The notes under the pieces: generated by a model
Databases searched by the model: none
Seen by the model: the letters and a program-made list of their open reading frames with translations, nothing else
Told to the model about the DNA's origin: nothing
Part shown: piece after piece, positions 7,960 through 15,224 of the stretch
Layout of the letters: every line of letters begins with the position of its first letter
Position numbering within the stretch: position 1 is the first letter of the stretch
Program-made: the position numbers and the translations under genes
DNA from: an uncultured Paludibaculum sp.
GTDB taxonomy: Bacteria; Acidobacteriota; Terriglobia; Bryobacterales; Bryobacteraceae
NCBI RefSeq assembly: GCF_963665245.1
Contig: NZ_OY762267.1
Span: 1,302,001-1,366,000 of the forward strand
Direction: 5' to 3'
Length of the DNA stretch: 64,000 bases

Positions 7960-8757
7960 ATGGGTAACTCATTCAGTACTGAGCGACAAGTGTCGCTATT
8001 AGCCACAACAATACTACTCGCGCTTGGAACTGCCAGCGCAGCGCCGATCGTTGGAACCCTACAAGTAGGGGGCTCGGCGGAAGTCACGCAGACCACAATT
8101 GACTATTCACCGTTCATTGTGGGTGTCGCCCTGGATGGCAGTGGCGAACTGGTCACTGTCGGAAACGGCACTGGGGTCTTTTCTCCGCTGTTGTTTGGTG
8201 ACCTCGGCACGATCGTCGATCGTAGCGTTGAGGCAGGCGTAGTGCCGGCCCAACCCGCGGGCGTCAACATCGACGTCATGAACTGGATGACCTTCACGGC
8301 GCCCTCCTTCCGGTACGCTCTGGACCTGAAGTTCATTGACGTTGGCACCTACACGTCAGCCCAGTGCGGTGCAGTTGCGGCAAGCGGCCAGACATGCACC
8401 CCGGATGCGCCATTTCCATTCACGTCGCCGTATAACCTTTCGAACTTCGTCGACTCCAGCGCTGGCTTGTCGTCGAACACAACCTTCTCGGTTCGCGGCG
8501 TACTCCGGAACCTTGACACCGGGCTCATCGACTACAACTTCAACGGTGTGTTCGGCGCCGAGTTTCTAGGACAGCCTTACCAGGACGTGCTCGCGATTGT
8601 GAACTCCGGAGGCAGCGTTTCGGCCAGCTACAGCGGAACCATCAACGCAACGGCCGCCACGGTGCCCGAACCCTCGGTCGGATTCCTCACCGGCATCGGA
8701 CTTGTTTGCATGGCCTTCGGTCTGTTCTCGAAACGCCGAAGATCACCGATTTCCTAA
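7960..8757 (+). CDS. PEP-CTERM sorting domain protein
   Basis: An exported protein of 265 residues. The ATG at 7960 is chosen for its AGAGGAGAG ribosome-binding site and because it begins a signal peptide (hydrophobic L-L-A-T-T-I-L-L-A-L-G-T-A-S-A-A). The mature part is rich in Gly, Ser, Thr and Val and low in Cys. The C-terminus has V-P-E-P-S, a hydrophobic helix (about 20 residues) and the basic tail K-R-R-R-S, the signature recognised by exosortase/EpsH-type enzymes that cleave the tail during export of biofilm-associated proteins. No exosortase is in this window. A second PEP-CTERM protein lies at 40780-41385. The middle domain is not recognised. Confidence 0.88.
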   Translation: MGNSFSTERQVSLLATTILLALGTASAAPIVGTLQVGGSAEVTQTTIDYSPFIVGVALDGSGELVTVGNGTGVFSPLLFGDLGTIVDRSVEAGVVPAQPAGVNIDVMNWMTFTAPSFRYALDLKFIDVGTYTSAQCGAVAASGQTCTPDAPFPFTSPYNLSNFVDSSAGLSSNTTFSVRGVLRNLDTGLIDYNFNGVFGAEFLGQPYQDVLAIVNSGGSVSASYSGTINATAATVPEPSVGFLTGIGLVCMAFGLFSKRRRSPIS

Positions 8758-8848
8758 ATAGACTGATACACACCCACGATTAGGAATCGGCAACTTGCAT
8801 TAGCGAGGTTGAGAACCCGCCAGAACCATACTTGTACTGCGAAAATTT

Positions 8849-8873
8849 AATGGGGGACACAGTGTCCCCCATT
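8849..8873. repeat. REP-like hairpin (possible RAYT-associated element)
   Basis: A perfect inverted repeat with 12-base arms and a single central base; the core is TGGGGGACAC-A-GTGTCCCCCA at 8851-8871, flanked by AA and TT. Hairpins with a GGGGACA...TGTCCCC core are commonly linked to REP-associated tyrosine transposases (Y1_Tnp); that link is from general knowledge. No transposase gene is nearby, so this would be a dispersed, non-autonomous copy. It could also end transcription of the PEP-CTERM gene 92 bases upstream. Confidence 0.6.
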
Positions 8874-9318
8874 TCTTGGACCGGACCCTAGCCTGTTAAC
8901 AAAAGATAATCATGAATATGTAATCATTCGTGTATCGAAACCCGCCCAAAAACGCTCTAGTTTTCCCCCTTGTTTCCCCTAAGACCAAGCTCACATGCCC
9001 GTAAGTTATTGATTCTTCTCGCCAAACACCCCTCGCCATCAGGTTCAGCCCGCCCGCCCCAATCCGCTAACGAATTCCATTCAAGCCGACGATTGAGCAA
9101 CTAGGCAATCGATTGATTCACGAATCTTCGGACGGCCGCATGGAGCACCACCCAAAGCTGTCTGACCTCTCGGAACAGATTCCTGAGTTCTCACTCAACG
9201 CCAACCGGAGTTGGGACGAACACCTTAGGATGGCGGTCCGAAGTACCTGTCGCGGCGATTAAGGGACAGGAGACTCACCGCCGGAGACCGTCAACGGCAG
9301 ACGCACGAGGGTGAACTG
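8874..9318. other. Intergenic region with no identified features
   Basis: About 445 bases between the REP-like hairpin and the acyltransferase gene. The first 110 bases are AT-rich, the rest is of average composition. I see no frame with coding character and no clear promoter pair, although the promoter of the gene at 9319 must lie here. Confidence 0.4.
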
Positions 9319-10173
9319 ATGAGCAATCCCAACCACAGCGACAGACATGGCGTCTTACGTCACGTAATACTGGCCCCGGAATCCGCAAGCATTCCGAGGA
9401 CATTTGCCAATGTTGCCAATAGCCCAACCGATCGCCATCGGCTCCTGTCCGAAGCACAGCGGTTGCGGGGCAGAATTGCCCTGGCGGAAGGCGCGATCCA
9501 GTCCTCCCAACTCACGGCCGACGGTCGAGATGCCTCTCCGGCCGATCAGCGCGCGTGGCACCTACTCTCTCTCGATTGGGACGACTCGGTAGTCGGCTGC
9601 GTTCGTATGCTGGTTCATCCCTGCCGTGCGCGCTTTGAGAGCCTGATGGTCAGCCATACGAAGCTCGCCACGTCTCCGGACACAAGTTCCGCCCTCCGTT
9701 CGGCCGTCGAGTCGGAGATGCAGAGGGCGCAGATGGCCGGCGCACCTGTGGTCGAAGTGGGCGGATGGGTCCTGGACGAGTCTGTGCGAGGTTCGGTGGA
9801 AGCCATCCGGTTAGCGCTTGGTGTCTGGGCTTGGGGTCGGCTGTTGGGCGGAGCGATCGGAATCGCGACCGCTACCGTGCGGAACAGCTCCGCCCACATG
9901 CTCGGCAGGATCGGAGGCCGGCCGCTGGAACACGATGGCGCTGCGCTCCCGCCCTACTTCGAACCCAAGTACGGCTGTGACATTCAGATGCTTCGCTTCG
10001 ACAGCAACTCGTTTACCAGACGGTTCGCGCCCATCGTCGAATCGATGTGCTCGGAGTTGTGTCAATCCCCCGTCTTTTCGACAGTCGACCAGTCCACTTC
10101 CTCGCTGCTTGCACTGTGCGCGGCCATCCAGGCTCATCAGCCCCAACCGATGTTGGCCGGTTTCGCATCCTAA
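9319..10173 (+). CDS. GNAT-like acyltransferase, possibly FeeM/PEP-CTERM-associated
   Basis: The protein has 284 residues and no signal peptide or membrane span. Residues about 90-105 (L-S-L-D-W-D-D-S-V-V-G-C-V-R-M-L) and 145-205 (V-V-E-V-G-G-W-V-L-D-E-S-V-R-G-S-V-E-A-I then a region of small residues) resemble the beta4-alpha3 CoA-binding core of N-acyl amino acid synthase (FeeM) and PEP-CTERM/exosortase-associated acyltransferases, which are remote GNAT relatives. Location next to a PEP-CTERM gene agrees with the latter, but a free N-acyltransferase is equally possible. The assignment rests on pattern, not alignment. The gene converges with the glycosidase at 10219. Confidence 0.5.
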   Translation: MSNPNHSDRHGVLRHVILAPESASIPRTFANVANSPTDRHRLLSEAQRLRGRIALAEGAIQSSQLTADGRDASPADQRAWHLLSLDWDDSVVGCVRMLVHPCRARFESLMVSHTKLATSPDTSSALRSAVESEMQRAQMAGAPVVEVGGWVLDESVRGSVEAIRLALGVWAWGRLLGGAIGIATATVRNSSAHMLGRIGGRPLEHDGAALPPYFEPKYGCDIQMLRFDSNSFTRRFAPIVESMCSELCQSPVFSTVDQSTSSLLALCAAIQAHQPQPMLAGFAS

Positions 10174-10193
10174 GGGAGCAACTGGCCTCGGAC

Positions 10194-10212
10194 GCCCCAC
10201 CTGAGTTGGGGC
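10194..10212. terminator. Possible bidirectional terminator between convergent genes
   Basis: GCCCCA (10194-10199) and TGGGGC (10207-10212) form a 6-bp stem with a 7-base loop in the 45-base gap between two convergent genes. No T-tract is present on either side, so confidence is low. Confidence 0.3.
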
Positions 10213-10218
10213 CACCCC

Positions 10219-11796
10219 TCAGTACTTCATCAGTTTCACCTTTACCACCGCACCGGCTCCGGGCAACCGCAATCCGAAGAAGATCTGATCTCCGCTCAAC
10301 TGCCGCCGAGCCTTCCACGCCCCGTTCACATACGCTCCTTCTTCGGCACTCACGAAATCCGCCCTGGGCGCCGCCGACCCGAACTTCGGCCGGAAGTTCA
10401 CCGTCGTATCGAAGCCCGCGATGACAAACTCCTCTGGTCCGATCTGCCCAATCAGCGCTCGCCCCGTTGTCTTCGGCGTGCCCGCGGCCCGCGCGCCGCC
10501 ATAGCCCCAATGCGACGGCCCAAACTGCGCCATCGCTTCATACTCACCGAAGTCCGTCACGAGTGTGGCAATGCCCTGCTCTTCCACAAAAGAATGCAGT
10601 TGCCCATAGCGCTTGGCTTCGGCCAGCAATGGCATCGCCTCCGTCAGCACCCGGTAAGTAGCCGCCAGATCTCGCAGACTCTCCGGAATACCTTCCTCTC
10701 CGGCCCCCTCTACACCGAACACAGATACGCCAATCCCTTTCAAATCGCCCAGCGCATAGAACATCCGCCGGCAGAAGCCCAGATCACGCCCTGTTTCGGG
10801 AATCAGCAGCGGGTTGTCCGGCCGGCTATATGGCGTGGCCTCTTGAACGTACTGCACATAGTTCTGTTTATAGATGTCCGGAGAAATCCAGTCGATCGAC
10901 GGCACCAGCGCTTTGTACAACGGCAGCATCCGCGTCGTCGGCCCGCCGCTGGGATGCGAGAATCCGGGCTCATAGAACCCGTCCTGAATGTCCGTCCATA
11001 CATTGAGAAACATCGGCAGTGGGAACTCGCGCTTACCGGCCTCGGCGACACGGTTCAGATACCGGGCCTGATGATACGCCGCAAACGTCTCGTTGGCGTA
11101 GACGCCGAACACCTCGCTCCAGGTGCCTCTGCCTGTCCTGCCAAACGCCTTCACGACCTCGGCCGGAACCGCCTGGGCGATCAGCCGGTTGGCACTCTCC
11201 GAGTGATCGCGATCCGTACCCAACACGCCCGCTTCGTTCTCCACTTGCACTGCAATCACCGTATGCTGTTCCCCGTCGATCTCCTTGAGGTGCCGCATGA
11301 ACGCTGCGAAAGCGCGCGCATCGGCCGCCTGCGTAGCGTCCACGTGCGTAGCCAACGCTCGAATCGGGCTGCCTGTCTGGTCGACCATCCGCGGATACTT
11401 CTTGACGTCTTCCTTCACCCATGCCGGGGCAAAGTGCATCGCCCCATTCTTGAATCCGCCAAACCAGGCCAGTATCAGCCGCAGACCGTTCTTCCGCGCC
11501 CCCGTCACTATCCCATCGACAAGCGTGAAGTCGAACTTCCCTTCTACCGGCTCCACCGCCTGCCATTGAATCGGAACTTCCACGGTGTTCACATGGATCT
11601 TCTTCGCCAGGGGCCATGTCTTCTCCAACTCGCCGGGATACCCGCTCGAATTGCCGGTCTGCACGCCGAGGATGAGAAACGGCCGGTCGTCGACGAGGAA
11701 CTGAAATCCGCCCTTTTCCTTAACAAGGCGGGGCATCGGAGCCGCGGTCAGAGTCGCGGCAGCCAGCACCATGGCCGCCATCGCATGGATAGTCAT
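10219..11796 (-). CDS. Secreted GH35-like beta-galactosidase family protein (DUF5597 type)
   Basis: The protein has 525 residues, with a signal peptide (M-T-I-H-A-M-A-A-M-V-L-A-A-A-T-L-T-A-A-P). The catalytic TIM barrel spans about 30-360: L-I-L-G-V-Q-T-G-N-S-S-G-Y, W-Q-A-V-E-P-V-E-G-K-F-D-F, then the acid/base region V-Q-V-E-N-E-A-G-V-L-G and a nucleophile-like glutamate in L-L-I-P-E-T-G-R-D. A C-terminal beta domain of about 130 residues fits DUF5597. This family resembles GH35/GH42 beta-galactosidases and acts on galactose- or uronic-acid-containing glycans; the exact bond is not predictable. It stands alone, divergent from the START-like gene. Confidence 0.85.
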   Translation of the reverse strand: MTIHAMAAMVLAAATLTAAPMPRLVKEKGGFQFLVDDRPFLILGVQTGNSSGYPGELEKTWPLAKKIHVNTVEVPIQWQAVEPVEGKFDFTLVDGIVTGARKNGLRLILAWFGGFKNGAMHFAPAWVKEDVKKYPRMVDQTGSPIRALATHVDATQAADARAFAAFMRHLKEIDGEQHTVIAVQVENEAGVLGTDRDHSESANRLIAQAVPAEVVKAFGRTGRGTWSEVFGVYANETFAAYHQARYLNRVAEAGKREFPLPMFLNVWTDIQDGFYEPGFSHPSGGPTTRMLPLYKALVPSIDWISPDIYKQNYVQYVQEATPYSRPDNPLLIPETGRDLGFCRRMFYALGDLKGIGVSVFGVEGAGEEGIPESLRDLAATYRVLTEAMPLLAEAKRYGQLHSFVEEQGIATLVTDFGEYEAMAQFGPSHWGYGGARAAGTPKTTGRALIGQIGPEEFVIAGFDTTVNFRPKFGSAAPRADFVSAEEGAYVNGAWKARRQLSGDQIFFGLRLPGAGAVVKVKLMKY

Positions 11797-12022
11797 GAAT
11801 CCTCCAGGAACGCCGGAGCCGCCACCAGGAAGGACCCCAAGGTGCCGGGCCCAGGTCCACAGACAGCATACAGCGGCACTGGCCGCTGTGCAGCCTGATA
11901 GTGCCGCTCGGCCCGACGGCCACCGCTGGGTTTTGGTGAACGAATTGCACTGACGAGAATTGGATCGACTCGACCGAATCGCCGCATTTCAGATCTAGGA
12001 TCCGCGGCCATGGCGACACACA

Positions 12023-13039
12023 ATGAACAACGCGCCAAATATCGAGCCGGAGTTTGCTCTCGCAGGCGGGTGTCAGGGGCCCGCCCGGGTGCACCGTCGC
12101 CGCCAGCGCCCAAAGCCCTCCTCCACCCTCCTGGGCCTACTGGTGGCGACGGTTGGCAGATGGACGCTTGCCCTGTCTTTCCTATGCCTGGCGCCGCTGC
12201 AACCCCCGGCGCTCGCGGCCAAACTCACGCCGGAGACGCTCCGCGCCTGGGACACCTATATCCATACCGCCCAATCCTCCCTGGAGACCCGGGCACAGAA
12301 CGAGTCCGCCTTCCTGTGCATGGACGATGATCGGGAGTGCGCCAATCGTGTACGTCAAGGCGAAACCATCGTCAAAGGGAACGGCCCCAGCAGCATACCG
12401 GGAGGCATGATCCACGATTGGTCCGGTGCCATCTTCATCCCGCGCGTCAGCCTGCGCGACGTGCTCCAGATAGTGCAGGACTACGACCGCTACATGCTCT
12501 ATTATCCGCCGGAGGTCCTGAACTCCAGCACGTTGGGCGGCACCGGCGAGTACCACCGCTCCTCCATGCGCTGGCTCAAGAAGGTTCTCTTCGTCACTGC
12601 CGTCTTCGACACCGAACACTCGTCCCGCTATGTCGCTCTCGATGCGAACCGGATGTACAGCATCGATCGCACCACCCTTGTCCAGGAGGTCGAGAACTAC
12701 GGCCGCGGCGACGAGCGCAAGCTGCCTGCCGGCACCGGCCACGGCTATCTCTGGCATGTCTACACCATCAGTCGTTATGAGCAGCGCGATGGCGGCGTCT
12801 ATCTGGAAATGCGCGTCATCGGGCTCACCCGCGATGTGCCTGCCTCTGTGCGCTGGCTGGTAAACCCCATCATCGGCCGCTTGCCACGCGAGTTGCTTCG
12901 CACGACACTCACCCAGACCCGCGATGCCGTCTTAACACTTGCCCCCACCCAGAAAGGGCTTCAGAGTTCTGATCACCCGGCCCCGCAACCAACTGACGCA
13001 CACCCGCGCCTCACACCGGCTGCGATGCGCAGGCGCTGA
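12023..13039 (+). CDS. Secreted START/polyketide-cyclase-like protein
   Basis: The protein has 338 residues. A hydrophobic segment (W-T-L-A-L-S-F-L-C-L-A ... A-L-A-A-K) lies near residues 47-67, so the true start may be an internal GTG near 12145 that would place it as a normal signal peptide. From about residue 120 the sequence G-G-M-I-H-D-W-S-G-A-I-F-I-P, V-L-Q-I-V-Q-D-Y-D-R-Y, Y-Y-P-P-E-V and S-S-M-R-W-L-K-K-V resembles a START-like ligand-binding fold. Its last 108 bases overlap, tail to tail, the 3' end of the opposite-strand STAS gene. Function unknown; lipid binding in the periplasm is a guess. Confidence 0.7.
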   Translation: MNNAPNIEPEFALAGGCQGPARVHRRRQRPKPSSTLLGLLVATVGRWTLALSFLCLAPLQPPALAAKLTPETLRAWDTYIHTAQSSLETRAQNESAFLCMDDDRECANRVRQGETIVKGNGPSSIPGGMIHDWSGAIFIPRVSLRDVLQIVQDYDRYMLYYPPEVLNSSTLGGTGEYHRSSMRWLKKVLFVTAVFDTEHSSRYVALDANRMYSIDRTTLVQEVENYGRGDERKLPAGTGHGYLWHVYTISRYEQRDGGVYLEMRVIGLTRDVPASVRWLVNPIIGRLPRELLRTTLTQTRDAVLTLAPTQKGLQSSDHPAPQPTDAHPRLTPAAMRRR

Positions 13040-13315
13040 TTCCGTCGGAAGCCCCAAACGGCGAGCCACGTCCAGAGCCTCGGGCCGCGAAGCCGTAACA
13101 AACTTCGCGCCCGCATCCCGCATCCTGGCCAGCAGTTGCATCCCTCGCTCATCCGCATCGCTGAGACCCGAGAGATCTACCACCAGAGCCTTGCCCTCCA
13201 TGATCGAGCGTGCAGTCCGCCACGACTGCTCCAGTTCGGCCACGTACAGGCCCCTCAACGCCCCCACTATCTGCAGTCGGAAAACCAAGGCGGCATCGTG
13301 CTGGTAAATAGTCAT
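12932..13315 (-). CDS. Single-domain STAS protein
   Basis: The protein has 127 residues; about 1-92 form a STAS (anti-sigma-factor antagonist) domain: I-V-G-A-L-R-G-L-Y-V-A-E-L-E, K-A-L-V-V-D-L-S-G-L-S-D-A-D-E-R-G-M-Q-L-L. At the position of the SpoIIAA phosphoserine (D-S-S-G) it has D-E-R-G, so it cannot be controlled by serine phosphorylation in the usual way. The final 30 residues (Arg/Cys-rich) lie beyond the domain and overlap the START-like gene's 3' end. A second STAS protein with the same D-E-x-G feature is at 20665-20943. No sigma factor or RsbW kinase is adjacent. Confidence 0.7.
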   Translation of the reverse strand: MTIYQHDAALVFRLQIVGALRGLYVAELEQSWRTARSIMEGKALVVDLSGLSDADERGMQLLARMRDAGAKFVTASRPEALDVARRLGLPTESAPAHRSRCEARVCVSWLRGRVIRTLKPFLGGGKC

Positions 13316-13601
13316 CTGTTCACTTCGTGTCGCTTTGCACTCATCTGGTCAACAGTGAATCTGCACGACCATGACCACATCCGGCCCTGCACTAACACGG
13401 GAAACTGCCGAACTACCGCCGAGTCTTCGTCATGTGCCTTGGCAGATGCCGAACATCGTCATCGTCGCCCCTCCGAGATCGCACCGGTTCCAGCTGGCGC
13501 AGATTGTGGAAGAAGGATTGCTGAGCCATGTCTGAGGTGACAGGGTCGCCGGACTCCTTCACCTGTGGCGCATCCGCCGCATCCGCAACGGATTGAATAG
13601 A
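13316..13601. other. Divergent intergenic region between STAS gene and dehydratase-like cluster
   Basis: About 285 bases separate the STAS start (minus strand) and the HgdB-like gene (plus strand). No coding frame is convincing. It contains a sigma54-like -24/-12 pair at 13507-13522, listed separately. Confidence 0.4.
13507..13522 (+). promoter_or_regulatory. Possible sigma54 (-24/-12) promoter of the HgdB-like cluster
   Basis: TGGAAGAAGGATTGCT places GG and GC 12 bases apart, as required for sigma54 promoters, and the -12 element TTGCT is perfect. The -24 element is TGGAA instead of TGGCA. It lies 80 bases before the ATG at 13602. The single -24 mismatch and the lack of an adjacent activator keep this tentative. 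Confidence 0.3.
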
Positions 13602-15224
13602 ATGCGACAGACAACTCAGGGGGCATCCGGCCATCGTGGTCCAAAGCCGGTCAGCGTGTTCCCGGTGAAGGTCCCACATTACGAGCGGCCTCCGGTCAGG
13701 CCGTTCACTGCCGACGAGCGAGCCACCACCACGATCCTTTTCGGAAATCTGACGCCGGCCCACGAGGCGCTCATCGAGGCGGTCTTCCGCGGGTCCGGCT
13801 ATCTGTGCCAGGCCCTGCCCACGCCAACCAGGGCAAACTGCCTCACCGGCAAACAGTTCTGCAACAACGGGCTGTGCAATCCAAACTACTTCACGGCCGG
13901 AAACCTGATCGACTATCTCCGCGGGCTTCGCGACTCGGGCCTGACCGTAAGCGAAGTCGTCGACCGCTTCGTTTACTTCACAATCGGCGGCTGCGGTCCC
14001 TGCCGGTTCGGCATGTACGAGTCCGAGTACCGCCAGGCGCTCGACAGCGCCGGATTTCCGGGCTTTCGTGTCTTTACCTTCCACTCCAACAGCGCCGTCC
14101 TCGGCGGATCAAAGCAGCCCGGCCTTCGCTACACCGTCAACTTCGGATTGGGCATGCTGAATGCGCTCAATCTCGGCGATGTGCTCTTCGACGTCGCCCA
14201 CCGTATTCGTCCTTACGAAGTCGTGCCCGGAGCCACTGACCATGCCCTGGCGGCATGTCTCGCCGACCTGGCCGGCTTCCTTCGGGAACGCTGCGGTTAC
14301 GAGTTCTTCCGCAAGCCGCGCCACGGGCGCCTCGCCGACATCGCAAGCATCCTTGGCCGGATTCGCTACCACCTCAATGCACGCGACTGGAAAGCCACTC
14401 TGGCCCGTGTCCAGGATCGACTGAACGATGTGGAGGTCGATTGGCTCCGAGTGAAACCGGCTGTCAAGGTCACCGGCGAGTTCTACTCGGCCATCTCGGA
14501 AGGAGACGCGAACTACAACCTCTTCCGGTCCCTCGAAAACGAGGGAGCCGAGGTCCACGTCGACCCGATCGGCAACCTGATCCTCTATTGGATCTACCAG
14601 GCGCGCCTTCAGAACCAGAAGCGGAAGGGGCTGAGGCCGGGGTATTGGAAGAAGGCCGCCCTGCTGGGCTTCTGCGAATGGTTCTGGGGTTGGCAGTATC
14701 GACGGACCGCGGCCCACATCGGCGGTCCGTCCGCATCGCCGGAACGGCAAGCCGAGCTCGGCTGCCTCGCCAAACCCTACTACGATCTCCTCACTCGCGG
14801 CGGCGAAGGGCATCTCATCGCCGCTCGTGGGGTTGACGCCGCCTTGCGGGGCACCAGTCACCTGATGATCAGCGTCAAACCCTTCGGATGCATGCCCTCC
14901 ACGCAGTCCGACGGAGTCATGGCGCAGGTCGTGGCCGATCATCCCAGCCTCCATTTCCTGCCGTTGGAGACACTCGGTGAAGGGGAAGTCCACGCGCTCA
15001 GCCGCGTGCAGATGGCGCTCGGCGACGCCCGCGACCAGGCCAGGGACGAGTTCGAGATTGCCCTGCTGCGCGTGGGCCGCAGCATTGCCTCGATTCGCGA
15101 TTACGTCCGGCGCCACCCGGAGATGCGGAGGGCGTGTTATCGGGTACCGCCCACGCCCGGCGTAGCCGGTACGGCGGCGCGATTTGTTCTCCACGTGGCG
15201 CGGCGCATGGAGACATCTCGATGA
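13602..15224 (+). CDS. HgdB-like 2-hydroxyacyl-CoA dehydratase-related protein
   Basis: The protein has 540 residues and no signal peptide. It belongs with the CoA-dehydratase subunit (HgdB/BcrC) and YjiM-like proteins that bind a [4Fe-4S] cluster and receive electrons from a BadF/HgdC activator. Clustered cysteines are visible at about residues 82-100 (C-L-T-G-K-Q-F-C-N-N-G-L-C-N-P) and about 130 (G-G-C-G-P-C-R-F-G), with a late H-L-M-I-S-V-K-P-F-G-C-M-P that fits the second half of the fold. The ATG at 13602 was preferred over the TTG at 13593, though the ribosome-binding site is weak. Its stop overlaps the activator's ATG (ATGA), so the pair is translationally coupled. The substrate is unknown; whether it is a dehydratase at all is inference. 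Confidence 0.75.
   Translation: MRQTTQGASGHRGPKPVSVFPVKVPHYERPPVRPFTADERATTTILFGNLTPAHEALIEAVFRGSGYLCQALPTPTRANCLTGKQFCNNGLCNPNYFTAGNLIDYLRGLRDSGLTVSEVVDRFVYFTIGGCGPCRFGMYESEYRQALDSAGFPGFRVFTFHSNSAVLGGSKQPGLRYTVNFGLGMLNALNLGDVLFDVAHRIRPYEVVPGATDHALAACLADLAGFLRERCGYEFFRKPRHGRLADIASILGRIRYHLNARDWKATLARVQDRLNDVEVDWLRVKPAVKVTGEFYSAISEGDANYNLFRSLENEGAEVHVDPIGNLILYWIYQARLQNQKRKGLRPGYWKKAALLGFCEWFWGWQYRRTAAHIGGPSASPERQAELGCLAKPYYDLLTRGGEGHLIAARGVDAALRGTSHLMISVKPFGCMPSTQSDGVMAQVVADHPSLHFLPLETLGEGEVHALSRVQMALGDARDQARDEFEIALLRVGRSIASIRDYVRRHPEMRRACYRVPPTPGVAGTAARFVLHVARRMETSR

Noticed and set aside
10510..11898. 462-codon open frame on the plus strand
   Set aside because: Antisense to the GH35-like glycosidase; low-complexity His/Arg/Pro composition.
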